NCBI RefSeq assembly: GCF_030408575.1
Contig: NZ_CP047047.1
Coordinates: 1,723,991 to 1,787,990, forward strand
Direction of reading: 5' to 3'
Length of the DNA: 64,000 nt
Source of the DNA: Corynebacterium auris
GTDB lineage: Bacteria; Actinomycetota; Actinomycetes; Mycobacteriales; Mycobacteriaceae
Below are positions 25,205 to 33,903 of this stretch, piece by piece (positions within the stretch are counted from its first letter, which is position 1; each line of letters starts with the position of its first letter). The position numbers and the translations under genes were made by a program. A model generated the notes under the pieces. It saw only the letters and a program-made list of their open reading frames with translations. It did not search any database and was not told the DNA's origin.

Positions 25205-26343
25205 CGGCGGAAGCGGTCGCGCACGCGGGAGAAGAAGGAATCCTCGCCGGAGCCGCGGGCCGCCGAGTCCGTGGCGACGGCCGGGCTGGCGTCGTGGCCG
25301 TCGCGCAGCGCCTCGAGCTGCTCGCGCTGGTCGCTGCTGAGCTCGGTGGGCACGGCGACGCGCACGTGGGCGATCATGTCGCCCGCGCCCTGGGCGCGCA
25401 GGCGCGGCATACCCTCGCCGCTGAGGACGAGGCGCTCCTCCGGCTGGGTGCCGGCCGGGATCTCCACCGTGGTCTGCTCGCCGGCCAGGTTGTCCACGCT
25501 CAGGGAGGTGCCCAGGGCGGCGTCGTACATCGGGACGGTGACGCGCAGGTGGAGGTCGTCGCCCTCGCGGACGAAGACGGGGTGCGGGGTTGTTTGCACC
25601 TCCACGTAGAGGTCGCCTGCGGGCCCGCCGCCGTGGCCCACCTCGCCCTGGCCCGCCATGCGGATGCGCATGCCGGAGGCGATACCCGCCGGGATGTTGA
25701 CCGTCAGGTCGCGGGCGGCGCGCACCCGGCCGTCGCCGGCGCACTGCTTGCAGGGGTCCGGGATGATTTCGCCGAAGCCGCGGCACTTCGGGCAGTCCCG
25801 CGTGGTCATGACGTTGCCCAGGAAGGACTGCTGAACCTCCTGCACCGTGCCCGTGCCCTGGCAGTGGTCGCAGGTGACGGGGGCGGACTTCGACTCCGAG
25901 CCGGAGCCCTGGCAGTTTTCGCACAGAACCGCGGTATCCACGGTGACCTCTTTTTTCGCCCCGGAGAAGGCCTCCTCGAGGGTGATGGCGGTGCGCAGCA
26001 AAGCGTCGTTGCCCGGCTGCACGCGCGATCGCGGCTCGCGCCCGGCGCCGGCCGCACCGCCGAAGAAGGCCTCGAAAATGTCGCCGAAACCGCCGAAACC
26101 GCCCTGGGCCCCGGCCCCTGCGCCCTGTTCCATGGGGTCCCCGCCGCGGTCGACAATCCGGCGCTTGGAGGGATCGAGGAGCACCTCCTGGGCAAGCGAG
26201 ATCTCGGCGAACTTCTCGGCGGCCTCCTCCGACGGGTTCACGTCCGGGTGGTACTTGCGGGCGAGCTTGCGGTAGGCCTTCTTGATCTCCTGCTCGGTTG
26301 CCTCGCGGTCGACGCCGAGAATGCCGTAGTAGTCACGAGCCAC
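25201..26343 (-). CDS. dnaJ: chaperone DnaJ2
   Basis: Hsp40 co-chaperone of DnaK. The 380-residue protein has the J domain (HPD at 32-34), a Gly/Phe segment ([20 protein letters not shown]), four CxxCxGxG-type zinc repeats ([32 protein letters not shown]) and the two C-terminal beta domains. It is the copy linked to hrcA rather than the one in the dnaK operon, hence DnaJ2. The GTG start at 26343 is preceded by AAGGATC. It is 29 bases after hrcA and overlaps rsmE. Confidence 0.96.
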   Translation of the reverse strand: MARDYYGILGVDREATEQEIKKAYRKLARKYHPDVNPSEEAAEKFAEISLAQEVLLDPSKRRIVDRGGDPMEQGAGAGAQGGFGGFGDIFEAFFGGAAGAGREPRSRVQPGNDALLRTAITLEEAFSGAKKEVTVDTAVLCENCQGSGSESKSAPVTCDHCQGTGTVQEVQQSFLGNVMTTRDCPKCRGFGEIIPDPCKQCAGDGRVRAARDLTVNIPAGIASGMRIRMAGQGEVGHGGGPAGDLYVEVQTTPHPVFVREGDDLHLRVTVPMYDAALGTSLSVDNLAGEQTTVEIPAGTQPEERLVLSGEGMPRLRAQGAGDMIAHVRVAVPTELSSDQREQLEALRDGHDASPAVATDSAARGSGEDSFFSRVRDRFRR

Positions 26344-26372
26344 TGTTGTGTCCAGATCCTTTCGATGAAAAA

Positions 26373-27386
26373 CTATTCGCCCCGCAGAACGCGGCTGATG
26401 TAGCGCGCGACGGTGGCAACTTTCTGAATCGTACCGGGGTAGTCCATGTGGGTCGGGCCGACCACTCCCAGCCCGCCGAGCGCCTCGCCGTCGGAACCGT
26501 ACGCTGTAGTAACAATCGCGGCCCGGGAAAATTCCTCGTCCTCGTTCTCCCGGCCGATGCGCACCGAGACCCGCTCGAGCTCCTGGGCGCTGGCGAGCAG
26601 CTTGAGCACGACGACCTGCTCCTCCAGCGCGCTGATCACCCCCTGGAGGTCTCCCGAGACCTGGGTGAGGTTGGACGCGCCCGCGATGAGCAGCCGATCC
26701 GAGGGCGTATCCACCAGCGTGTCAATGAGCACCGCGGTCGCCCGCTCCACTGCCTCGGAGATCTCCGGCGGCGCCGTCGAAGCCAAGGTGGACAGCGAGG
26801 AGGCGGCGTCCGCCATCGTCTCGCCCACGAGCACCCCGTTGAGCGTGTCGCGCAACCGGTGCACCTCGCCCTCGCTCACGGCAGCGCCCAGCTCGACGTT
26901 GCGCTGGTCCACGCGGCCCGAATCCGAGATGAGCACGAGCAGGAGCCGGGTCGGCGTCAGCGCCACCACCTCGCAGTGCTTCACGCGCGTGACGTCCAGG
27001 GTGGGCAACTGCACCACCGCGGCCTGGTTGGTCACCCGCGCCAAAAGCTGCACCGAGCGGCGCAGGACGTCCTCGAGGTTGACCCCGTTTTCCAGAAAGT
27101 CGAGTATGGCGTGGCGTTCGGGGGTGGACAGGGGTTTGACGTCGTGAAGCGCGTCGACGAACGCGCGGTAGCCCTTCTCCGTGGGCACGCGCCCCGAGCT
27201 CGAGTGCGGCTGCGCGATAAGCCCCTGCCGCTCCAGCACCGCCATGTCGTTGCGGATCGTGGCCGGGCTGACCGGGATGCTGTGGCGCTCCACGAGGGAT
27301 TTGGAGCCGACGGGTTCCTGCAGCGCAATGTAGTCCGCGACAATGGCGCGCAGGACCGCCTGCCTGCGATCGTCCGCACCGCCCAT
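26373..27386 (-). CDS. hrcA: heat-shock repressor HrcA
   Basis: Repressor of groE-type genes through the CIRCE operator; its activity depends on GroEL. The 337-residue protein begins with the winged helix ([21 protein letters not shown], then [19 protein letters not shown]) and has the GAF-like and dimerisation regions typical of the family. A degenerate CIRCE lies right before the ATG and includes the ribosome site, so autorepression is likely. The gene is 43 bases after hemW and 29 before dnaJ2. Confidence 0.95.
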   Translation of the reverse strand: MGGADDRRQAVLRAIVADYIALQEPVGSKSLVERHSIPVSPATIRNDMAVLERQGLIAQPHSSSGRVPTEKGYRAFVDALHDVKPLSTPERHAILDFLENGVNLEDVLRRSVQLLARVTNQAAVVQLPTLDVTRVKHCEVVALTPTRLLLVLISDSGRVDQRNVELGAAVSEGEVHRLRDTLNGVLVGETMADAASSLSTLASTAPPEISEAVERATAVLIDTLVDTPSDRLLIAGASNLTQVSGDLQGVISALEEQVVVLKLLASAQELERVSVRIGRENEDEEFSRAAIVTTAYGSDGEALGGLGVVGPTHMDYPGTIQKVATVARYISRVLRGE

Positions 27387-27413
27387 CTGGCACTCTCCTT
27401 CCTCGTCTGCTAA
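27387..27413. promoter_or_regulatory. degenerate CIRCE operator before hrcA
   Basis: Read on the minus strand: TTAGCAGAC, nine bases (GAGGAAGGA), GAGTGCCAG. The consensus TTAGCACTC-N9-GAGTGCTAA is matched at 7 of 9 positions in each arm, with exact spacing. It overlaps the AAGGAG ribosome site and touches the hrcA ATG. Confidence 0.6.
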
Positions 27414-27416
27414 GAC

Positions 27417-27422
27417 ACTCTA
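27417..27422 (-). promoter_or_regulatory. candidate -10 of hrcA (TAGAGT)
   Basis: Minus-strand TAGAGT lies between the hemW stop and the CIRCE-like element, so transcription would start within or just before the operator. Confidence 0.4.
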
Positions 27423-27429
27423 CCCCCGC

Positions 27430-28542
27430 CTACTCCGCGGCCAGAATATCCGTGATAATGCCGTCCGCCAGAAGCCGCCCGCGCCCGGTCACCGCCACCC
27501 GTTCGCCCACGCTCACAAGGCCCGCCTTCGCATGCTTCTCGACGGCCCCCCAGCCGCCCCCGCGAATCCACTCGCGCGGCACCCCCTCGCGCAGCCGCAG
27601 CCCGAGCATGATCGCCTCGAAGTGGCGTTCCTCCTCCCCGATGACCTCGTGGCCGTCGACGGGCAGCTGCCCCTGGGCCAGCATGTCCGCGTAGCGCTCC
27701 GGGCGCTTGACGTTGTAAAACCTCACTCCGTCGACGAAGCCGTGCGCCCCGGGGCCAGCGCCCCACCACTGCCCGCCCGTCCAGTAGAGCAGGTTGTGGC
27801 GGCACTCGCCGCCGGGCTTGGCCCAGTTGGACACCTCGTACCAGGCGTATCCCGCCTCCTCCAGGGCCGCCGCGATCATCTCGTAGCGGTCCGCGTAGGC
27901 GTCCTCGCTGGGCGCCGGCAGCTCGCCCCGCCTGATCTTGCGGGCCATCGCCGTGCCGTCCTCGACGATCAGCGAGTACGCGGAGACGTGGTCCACCCCG
28001 GCGCCCAGGATCGCGTCGAGGGTGGCGCGCACGTCGTCGTCCGTCTCGGTCGGCGTGCCGTAGATCATGTCCAAGTTGACGTGCTCAAACCCGGCGGCTC
28101 GCGCCTCCTTCGCCGCCGCCACCGCGCGCCCCGGGGTGTGCTGGCGGTCCAGCACCCGCAGCACGGGGGTGGAGGCCGACTGCATCCCCAGCGAAACGCG
28201 GGTAAACCCCGCCTCCAGCAGGCCTGCGAAGTACTCCGGGCTCGTGGACTCCGGGTTCGACTCGGTGGTTACCTCCGCCCCCGGCGCAAGCCCGATGTGG
28301 CGGCGCACCATGCGCAGGATCCGCCCCAGCCCCTCGGCGCCCAGCAGGGAGGGGGTGCCGCCGCCGATGAACACGGTCTGCGCCGGCTGTGCCCGGGGCG
28401 AAGCCAACTCCAGCTCCTTGTCGAGCGCCCCCAGGTAGGTCTCGAACGAGCTGGCAGTCTCCGACGGGGTGTAGGTGTTGAAGTCGCAGTACCCGCAGCG
28501 GGTGGCGCAGAAGGGCACGTGGATGTAAACGCCGAATGCCAT
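27430..28542 (-). CDS. hemW: radical-SAM heme chaperone HemW
   Basis: HemN-like protein that carries heme rather than oxidising coproporphyrinogen. The radical-SAM cluster motif is C12-x3-C16-x2-C19 (PFCATRCGYCDFN), close to the N-terminus and followed by Asp-Phe as in HemW. GGGTPSLL and ESNPES are the SAM-binding blocks. The 370-residue length and the position before hrcA-dnaJ2 match the usual actinobacterial order. It starts 21 bases after the stop of the 222-residue gene's minus-strand neighbour (28564) and may be cotranscribed with it. Confidence 0.93.
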   Translation of the reverse strand: MAFGVYIHVPFCATRCGYCDFNTYTPSETASSFETYLGALDKELELASPRAQPAQTVFIGGGTPSLLGAEGLGRILRMVRRHIGLAPGAEVTTESNPESTSPEYFAGLLEAGFTRVSLGMQSASTPVLRVLDRQHTPGRAVAAAKEARAAGFEHVNLDMIYGTPTETDDDVRATLDAILGAGVDHVSAYSLIVEDGTAMARKIRRGELPAPSEDAYADRYEMIAAALEEAGYAWYEVSNWAKPGGECRHNLLYWTGGQWWGAGPGAHGFVDGVRFYNVKRPERYADMLAQGQLPVDGHEVIGEEERHFEAIMLGLRLREGVPREWIRGGGWGAVEKHAKAGLVSVGERVAVTGRGRLLADGIITDILAAE

Positions 28543-28563
28543 AGGCGCCCATCCTAGTAGGCG

Positions 28564-29232
28564 CTACGCGCCGCGCCGAGACCTCTTGGCTGCCACCTTC
28601 GCCACGATGGCGTCGATACGCGCCCTCTCGGCGAGGAACTCGGGCGGATTCACCCCCCGCATCGTCCGCGTGAAAGCCGGGTGGTCCACGCACACCGTCT
28701 CCATCCAGCCCTCCACCGCGGCCTCCACGAGGTCCCCGACCCGCGCGTACAGGTGCGGCAAAGAGACGGCCCCCAGCTCGCGCGCCACCATCTCGGTTTG
28801 CTCCAGCGTGAAGTCCACGATCTCGGTGAGGTGCTGCACCACAAGTTCCGTGCGCCCGGTCAGCGCGTCGTGCATGGCCCGCACCGAAAACGGCGCCTGC
28901 AGCGGGAAGATGTCCTCGAGGCCCGCCGCGTCCAACACGTCCGGCTCCGGCACCTTTTCCTCCGGGCTGGCGCTCGCCGACAGGACGCCGGCGCGCATCC
29001 CCGTGGTCAGCGCCTGGCGCAGGCCGATCAGCTCGCCGACGATGCGGCGGGCGTCCTGGCGGGCGTCGTCGACGATCTCGCAGAACTCCGCCAGGCAGTC
29101 GTCGGTCAGCTCGCCGTCGTAGTCCGCAACGGCCTCGGCGATATGCTCCACGTACTCGGCGACCTCGTCACCGATGTTGTAGATCTCCTGGGTCAACTCA
29201 CGGTGGCGCAACGTAGCTGCGGTCTTGTGCAC
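28564..29232 (-). CDS. conserved hypothetical protein (222 aa)
   Basis: Function not recognised. The 222-residue protein is highly acidic and helical, with no signal peptide or membrane helix. The N-terminal half (ELTQEIYNIGDEVAEYVEHIAEAV) reads like a helical bundle with heptad-like spacing. The C-terminus is basic (AKVAAKRSRRGA). It lies between fadD15 and hemW on the minus strand. Sequence composition is like that of its neighbours, so there is no sign of transfer. Confidence 0.7.
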   Translation of the reverse strand: MHKTAATLRHRELTQEIYNIGDEVAEYVEHIAEAVADYDGELTDDCLAEFCEIVDDARQDARRIVGELIGLRQALTTGMRAGVLSASASPEEKVPEPDVLDAAGLEDIFPLQAPFSVRAMHDALTGRTELVVQHLTEIVDFTLEQTEMVARELGAVSLPHLYARVGDLVEAAVEGWMETVCVDHPAFTRTMRGVNPPEFLAERARIDAIVAKVAAKRSRRGA

Positions 29233-29338
29233 TGCACGCCCCCTTCACGAGAATCCGCCCGGCCTTCGGGAAACTGGAAAAGATGTTAGGCCACTGAGAG
29301 ACGACAGGGAGCGCGGCGCGCCGGACGGGGGTGGCGGC

Positions 29339-29354
29339 GGGTGCGGTGGCACCC
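29339..29354 (-). terminator. weak terminator hairpin after the acyl-CoA ligase gene
   Basis: GGGTGC-GGTG-GCACCC forms a 6-bp GC-rich stem 18 bases after the fadD stop. No T run follows, so termination is not certain. The rest of 29233-29371 shows nothing else recognisable. Confidence 0.3.
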
Positions 29355-29371
29355 ACCCCTGGTAAAGCCGC

Positions 29372-31210
29372 CTAGCGCACGTAGAGCTCGTTGATGTCGT
29401 CGGCGAAGCGCTGGAAAACGACGTTGCGCTTGACCTTCATCGTCGGCGTCATCTCGTCGTCCTGCTCGCTGAGGTCGCGGTCGAGGATGCGGAACTTCTT
29501 GATCGCCTCGGCGTGGCTGACCGTCGCGTTGGCCACGTTGACCGCGTCCTGGATCTCCGCGCGCAGCTCCGCGTTCTGCGACAGCTCCTTCATCGGGGTG
29601 GACTCGGGGATGTTGCGGGCAGCCATCCAGCGCTTGAGCTCGTCGGGGTCGAGGGTGACAAGCAGACCGATGAAGGGCTTGCCATCGCCGACGACGAGCG
29701 CATTGGACACCAGCGGGTCCTGGCGGATGATCTCCTCCAGCGGGCCCGGTGAGACGTTCTTGCCGCCGGCGGTGACGATGAGGTCCTTCTTGCGGCCGGT
29801 GATGCGCACGTAGCCGTCCTCGTCGATCTCACCCAGGTCGCCGGTGTTGAACCAGCCGTCAGTCTTCGCCTCGGCGGTGGCCTCCGGGTTGTTCCAGTAG
29901 GCGCGGAAGATGCCGGGGCCGCGAAACTCGATTTCGCCCTCGTCGTTAATGCGCGCCTCGTAGGAGTTCACGGGCCTGCCCACGGTGCCGATGCGCTGCT
30001 CAACCTTGTTGTTCACGCAGGCCGCGGCGGTGGATTCGGTCAGGCCGTAGCCCTCGTAGATCGGGATACCGGCGCCGCGGAAGAAGTGGCTGAGCTCGGG
30101 GCTCATCGCGGAGCCGCCGGTGATGCCGTACTCTACGGCACCGCCGACCGCCTGCTTCAGCTTGCTGTAGACGAGCCGGTCGAAGAGCTTGTTTTTCGCC
30201 TTCTGCACGCGCGTCGGCCCGGCCTCCGTGTCGAGGGCCTTGGAGTACTCGATCGCGGCGGCCTCCGCCGCGAGGAAAATCCGCTTGCCCAGCGCGGAGC
30301 CGTCCGCGGCCTTGTTGTAGGCGGCGTTGCGCACCTTCTCGAACACGCGCGGCACGCCGAGCACCACGTTCGGCCGCGCGCGCTGCAGCTCGACCGCGAT
30401 GGAGGAAGTGTCCGCCCAGTGGGTCTGTGTCGTGCCGTAGATGGTCAGCGCCACCGCGACGGCGCGCTGCAGGACGTGGGCCAGCGGCAGGAAGGTGACC
30501 ACGCGATTGCCCGGCTTGGCCACCTCGCCGATCGGGTTCGTGGCCAGGCCGGTGATCTGGTAGAGCCAGTTGCCGTGGGTCAGCTCGACGCCCTTGGGGC
30601 GGCCGGTGGTGCCCGAGGTGTAGACGATGGAGGCGAGGTCGTCGTGGGTGAGGGCGGCGGCGCGGGCGTCGATAAGCGATTGCTCGACGTCCTTTCCCTC
30701 GTTGCGCAGCCGCGACAGCCCGCCCGAGTTGATCTCGTAGATCTTGCGCAGCCGCGAGGAGGAGTCGGCCAGACGCGGCGTGCCGTCCTCCTGGAGGAGG
30801 TAGTTCGCGAGGTCCTTGGTGTTTTCCACCGTCTCCACGATGGCGAGCTCCGCGCCGGAATCCTCCAGGATCCACTGGATCTGGTGCGGGGAGCTGGAGG
30901 GGTAGATCGGGACGGTCACACCGCCCGCGACCCAGATGGCGAAGTCCGCGAGCTGCCACTCGTAGCGCGTGTTCGACAGCAGGGCCACCCTGTCGCCGGC
31001 CTCGAGACCGTTGGCCACCAGCCCCTTCGCCAGAGCGTAGACCTCCTCCAGGAACTCGCCGGCGCTCACGTTGACCCAGTAGTAGTTCTGCGGGCGCGCG
31101 AACAAAACGATGTGCGGGCTCTCGGTGCACAGCTCGATCAGCTGGGTCACACAGGTGTACGAGGGGCTCAGGGTGAACCCGGCGGGTGTGGTGTAGATCT
31201 CGGAAACCAT
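29372..31210 (-). CDS. long-chain fatty acid-CoA ligase, FadD15 type
   Basis: Activates long-chain fatty acids to acyl-CoA via acyl-adenylate. The ATG at 31210 gives 612 residues; the frame stays open upstream without a better start. The AMP-binding P-loop is SIVYTSGTTGRPKGVELTHG, followed by YEGYGLTES, the adenylate-binding NTGDLGEIDEDGYVRITGR, and the C-terminal Lys region. Mycobacterial FadD15 is the closest named relative I recall. TACCCT ends 7 bases before the ATG, so the mRNA may be leaderless. It is divergent from malQ. One 11-mer copy lies at 30667. Confidence 0.93.
   Translation of the reverse strand: MVSEIYTTPAGFTLSPSYTCVTQLIELCTESPHIVLFARPQNYYWVNVSAGEFLEEVYALAKGLVANGLEAGDRVALLSNTRYEWQLADFAIWVAGGVTVPIYPSSSPHQIQWILEDSGAELAIVETVENTKDLANYLLQEDGTPRLADSSSRLRKIYEINSGGLSRLRNEGKDVEQSLIDARAAALTHDDLASIVYTSGTTGRPKGVELTHGNWLYQITGLATNPIGEVAKPGNRVVTFLPLAHVLQRAVAVALTIYGTTQTHWADTSSIAVELQRARPNVVLGVPRVFEKVRNAAYNKAADGSALGKRIFLAAEAAAIEYSKALDTEAGPTRVQKAKNKLFDRLVYSKLKQAVGGAVEYGITGGSAMSPELSHFFRGAGIPIYEGYGLTESTAAACVNNKVEQRIGTVGRPVNSYEARINDEGEIEFRGPGIFRAYWNNPEATAEAKTDGWFNTGDLGEIDEDGYVRITGRKKDLIVTAGGKNVSPGPLEEIIRQDPLVSNALVVGDGKPFIGLLVTLDPDELKRWMAARNIPESTPMKELSQNAELRAEIQDAVNVANATVSHAEAIKKFRILDRDLSEQDDEMTPTMKVKRNVVFQRFADDINELYVR
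30667..30677 (+). repeat. dispersed 11-mer CGTCGATAAGC, copy 4
   Basis: Exact copy, preceded by GG. It is antisense inside the fadD15-type gene, which reads it as Leu-Ile-Asp-Ala. Confidence 0.7.
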
Positions 31211-31217
31211 AAAATGC

Positions 31218-31223
31218 AGGGTA
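31218..31223 (-). promoter_or_regulatory. -10 element of the fadD15-type gene (TACCCT)
   Basis: Minus-strand TACCCT is 7 bases before the ATG at 31210. A GAGGAG further upstream is too far away to act as a ribosome site for this start. Confidence 0.4.
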
Positions 31224-31266
31224 CTCCTCACAACGCGCCCGGCGCGCCCGCGGCCGCCACTTTTGG

Positions 31267-31272
31267 CACAAT
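31267..31272 (+). promoter_or_regulatory. candidate -10 of malQ (CACAAT)
   Basis: CACAAT is followed by 8 bases and the GTG at 31281. The same element and spacing are found before pdxY. Confidence 0.35.
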
Positions 31273-31280
31273 GGCGTCTT

Positions 31281-33386
31281 GTGACGAACGCGGATCTGCT
31301 CAACACCCTGGCCACCTCCTACGGCTTCGGCCTGCACTACCGCTCCGCGAACGGGCAGCTGACGCAGCCCCCGCAGTCCTCGCTGCTGTACCTGCTGCGG
31401 GCCCTCGGCCTGCCGCTTAGCGAGGATCCGAGCGACGAGGAGCTGCAGGGGCTAATCGACGCCCACCGCGCGCGCCTGGCCACAGCCCCGCTGCCGCCCA
31501 GCCTCGTCGCCGTGGAGGGCCAGGAGCGCAGCTTCCCCGTCCACGTCCACGAGGGTCACCCGGCGCGCGTGTGGATCGCACTGGAAGACGGCACCCGGCG
31601 CGAGGCCTACCAGGACGAAAACTGGACGCCGCCCACCACCGTCGACGGCGTGACCTGGGGGGAAGCTACCTTCCATGTGCCCGGCGACCTGCCGCTGGGC
31701 TGGCACACCCTGCACCTGGAGTCCGACGATCTCGCCGCGCAGTGCACGCTCATCATTGTGCCCGCGCAGCTGCGCACGAACCAGGAGTTCGTCTCCGACC
31801 CCGCCTTTGGGGTCATGGCGCAGCTGTACTCCGTGCGCTCGGAAAACTCCTGGGGCATCGGGGACTTTGCGGACCTCGCCGCGCTCGCCGAGACGGTGGC
31901 GGCCGAGGGGGCCGACTACCTGCTGATCAACCCGGTCCACGCCGCCGAACCCGTCCCGCCTGTCGAGGACTCGCCCTACCTGCCCAGCTCCCGCCGCTTC
32001 ATCAACCCGCTGTACATCGCCGTCGAGGCCGTCCCGGAGTGGGAGCGCCTCGACGCCTCGACGCGTGAGGAGATCACGGCGCTCGCCGCCCCTCTCAAGG
32101 CCACCAACCGCAGTCCCGCCCCCATCGAGCGCAACCGCATATACGCCGCCAAGCTCGCCGCGCTGCACGAGCTGTACTTCCACGCCGAGGAAGATCAGGA
32201 CCGGCGCGCCGCCTTCGACGCCTTCGCCGCCGCCGAGGGCGAGGGCCTGCGCGACTTCGGGCTGTGGTGCGCGCGACTGGCGGCGGCAGGCCACCCCCCG
32301 TCGCACGGCCGGCACGCCGACGAGGACGAGGTCGCGGAGCTCGCGCGCTTCTACATGTGGCTGCAGTTCCTCGCCGACGAGCAGCGCCGCACAGCCCAAG
32401 AGCGCGCCGTCGCGGCGGGCATGCGCATCGGCATCGTCACCGACCTCGCCGTCGGGGTCCACCCGGGGGGCGCCGACGCCGCGACGCTTGCCGGCGTCCT
32501 CGTGGCCGACGCCTCCGTGGGAGCCCCGCCCGACCAGTTCACGCAGACCGGCCAGGACTGGTCCCAGCCACCGTGGAACCCGCACGCGCTCTCCGCGGCC
32601 GGCTACGCTCCCTGGCGCGACCTGCTGCGCACGGTTTTGCGGCACTCCGGAGGGGTGCGCGTGGACCACATCCTGGGCATGTTCCGCCTGTTCTGGATCC
32701 CGCGCACCGGGGTGCCCGCCGAGGGCGCGTACATGAACTACGACCACGAGGCCATGCTCGGCGTGCTCGCCCTCGAGGCGGAGCGGGCCGGGGCCGTCGT
32801 CGTCGGCGAGGACATGGGAACCTTCGAGCCCTGGGTCCAAGACGTCCTGCGGGAGAAGGGCCTTTTGGGCACGAGCGTCGTGTGGTTCGAGTCCGCTCCC
32901 CCGGACAACTCGCCGCTGCCGCAGAACCAGTATCGACACCTGGCGCTGTCCTCGGTGGGCACCCACGACCTGCCGCCGACGGCCGGTTACCTGCGCGGCG
33001 CCCACAACAGGCTGCGCGTCGAGCTGGGCCTCGTGGCCGAAAGCGTCGAGGAGCTCGATGCCGCCGACGCGGCCTGGCACGCCGCGGTGCTCGACACCGC
33101 GCGCGAGGCGGGCGCCCTGGAGGACAACGCGGAGACGACCGAGGACCTCGTGGTGGGGCTGACGCGCTTCATCGCGGGCACCCCCTCGGCGCTGACCTGC
33201 ACCAACCTGGTGGATATGGTCGGCGACGCCCGGATCCAGAACCAGCCGGGCACCAACTCCACCCAGTACCCCAACTGGTGCATCCCGCTCAGCGACGCCG
33301 ACGGCCAGCCCGTCCTGCTCGAGGAGCTGGCTAGCCTGCCGCTGTTCCAACGCGTCGCCCGTGCCTCGCGGCGCCCGCAGGGCTAG
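31281..33386 (+). CDS. malQ: 4-alpha-glucanotransferase (amylomaltase)
   Basis: Disproportionates malto-oligosaccharides (GH77). I chose the GTG at 31281 (MTNADLLNTLATSYGFG), giving 701 residues, over a TTG at 31263 because CACAAT at 31267-31272 with 8-base spacing points to a leaderless start. An N-terminal extension of about 170 residues precedes the barrel. Catalytic blocks are visible: GGVRVDHILGMFRLFWIP (nucleophile Asp), AVVVGEDMGT (acid/base Glu), SVGTHDLPPTAGY (stabilising Asp), and DQFTQTGQDWSQPPWNP. It is divergent from fadD15, and the stop overlaps the opposing 46-residue gene. Confidence 0.95.
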   Translation: MTNADLLNTLATSYGFGLHYRSANGQLTQPPQSSLLYLLRALGLPLSEDPSDEELQGLIDAHRARLATAPLPPSLVAVEGQERSFPVHVHEGHPARVWIALEDGTRREAYQDENWTPPTTVDGVTWGEATFHVPGDLPLGWHTLHLESDDLAAQCTLIIVPAQLRTNQEFVSDPAFGVMAQLYSVRSENSWGIGDFADLAALAETVAAEGADYLLINPVHAAEPVPPVEDSPYLPSSRRFINPLYIAVEAVPEWERLDASTREEITALAAPLKATNRSPAPIERNRIYAAKLAALHELYFHAEEDQDRRAAFDAFAAAEGEGLRDFGLWCARLAAAGHPPSHGRHADEDEVAELARFYMWLQFLADEQRRTAQERAVAAGMRIGIVTDLAVGVHPGGADAATLAGVLVADASVGAPPDQFTQTGQDWSQPPWNPHALSAAGYAPWRDLLRTVLRHSGGVRVDHILGMFRLFWIPRTGVPAEGAYMNYDHEAMLGVLALEAERAGAVVVGEDMGTFEPWVQDVLREKGLLGTSVVWFESAPPDNSPLPQNQYRHLALSSVGTHDLPPTAGYLRGAHNRLRVELGLVAESVEELDAADAAWHAAVLDTAREAGALEDNAETTEDLVVGLTRFIAGTPSALTCTNLVDMVGDARIQNQPGTNSTQYPNWCIPLSDADGQPVLLEELASLPLFQRVARASRRPQG

Positions 33387-33523
33387 AGCAGACTGACCAG
33401 CCCGGCGAGGACCACCAGCCCCAGCATGATCCACATCACCTGGGTCACGCGCGACTTCGGGTACTTCCGCTTCGCGCGCGGCAACTGCTGATCCTGCCGG
33501 CGCAGCTCTTCGGGGTTAGCCAT
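33383..33523 (-). CDS. small membrane protein (46 aa)
   Basis: The 46-residue protein has a charged N-terminus (MANPEELRRQDQQ, then PRAKRKYPKSR) and a single C-terminal transmembrane helix (VMWIMLGLVVLAGLVSLL). It is convergent with and overlaps the end of malQ by four bases. TAGAGT lies 8 bases before the ATG, giving it its own leaderless promoter. No function is assigned. Short tail-anchored proteins at this place are known in corynebacteria, as far as I recall. Confidence 0.65.
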   Translation of the reverse strand: MANPEELRRQDQQLPRAKRKYPKSRVTQVMWIMLGLVVLAGLVSLL

Positions 33524-33531
33524 GGTCCCCC

Positions 33532-33537
33532 ACTCTA
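33532..33537 (-). promoter_or_regulatory. -10 element of the 46-residue protein gene (TAGAGT)
   Basis: Minus-strand TAGAGT is 8 bases before the ATG at 33523. The gap 33538-33712 has no other gene; it is GC-rich with several short inverted repeats but nothing recognisable. Confidence 0.4.
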
Positions 33538-33712
33538 TCTGCACTTTCCGGGAAGCCTGAAACGGTGGCGCGGAAACGGGGAATCCTCCGGTAGTGGGGC
33601 AGGCGGCTCGGCGCGGTGGCGCAACAGTGAGAGACCGCGCCCCGCAGCGCCGCCAGCCACCAGCCGACGTGGGAGCCCGACCTGCCCCGATTGCCCGCGG
33701 CGCTGCGAAACG

Positions 33713-33901
33713 CTAGGCCGTCGGTGGCGGTGTGGACTCGCCGGTTGTTGCACTCGCGGAGGAGGACCCGCGCGCCCACAGCCCGGCGAGCCAGTCCACC
33801 AAGCGCATCACCAGCGCCGCGATCACGCCGGCCGCGGGCAGGGCAACGAGGAGGATGAGCGGCAGCTGCAGCCACGGGCTGAGACCGAAGATGTCCAGCA
33901 C
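33713..33901 (-). CDS. small membrane protein (62 aa)
   Basis: The 62-residue protein carries a hydrophobic stretch LQLPLILLVALPAAGVIAALVMRL and then a weaker amphipathic segment and a polar Ser/Thr/Pro tail. The GTG start at 33901 lies 2 bases after the dcp stop, and TAGGA directly before it is the only ribosome-site-like sequence, so translation would be coupled to dcp. Function unknown. The start is the weakest part of the call. Confidence 0.5.
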   Translation of the reverse strand: MLDIFGLSPWLQLPLILLVALPAAGVIAALVMRLVDWLAGLWARGSSSASATTGESTPPPTA

Positions 33902-33903
33902 TC

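Noticed and set aside
31263-31280. TTG at 31263 as the malQ start
   Set aside because: No ribosome site, and it would overlap the likely -10 element; the GTG at 31281 fits a leaderless start.
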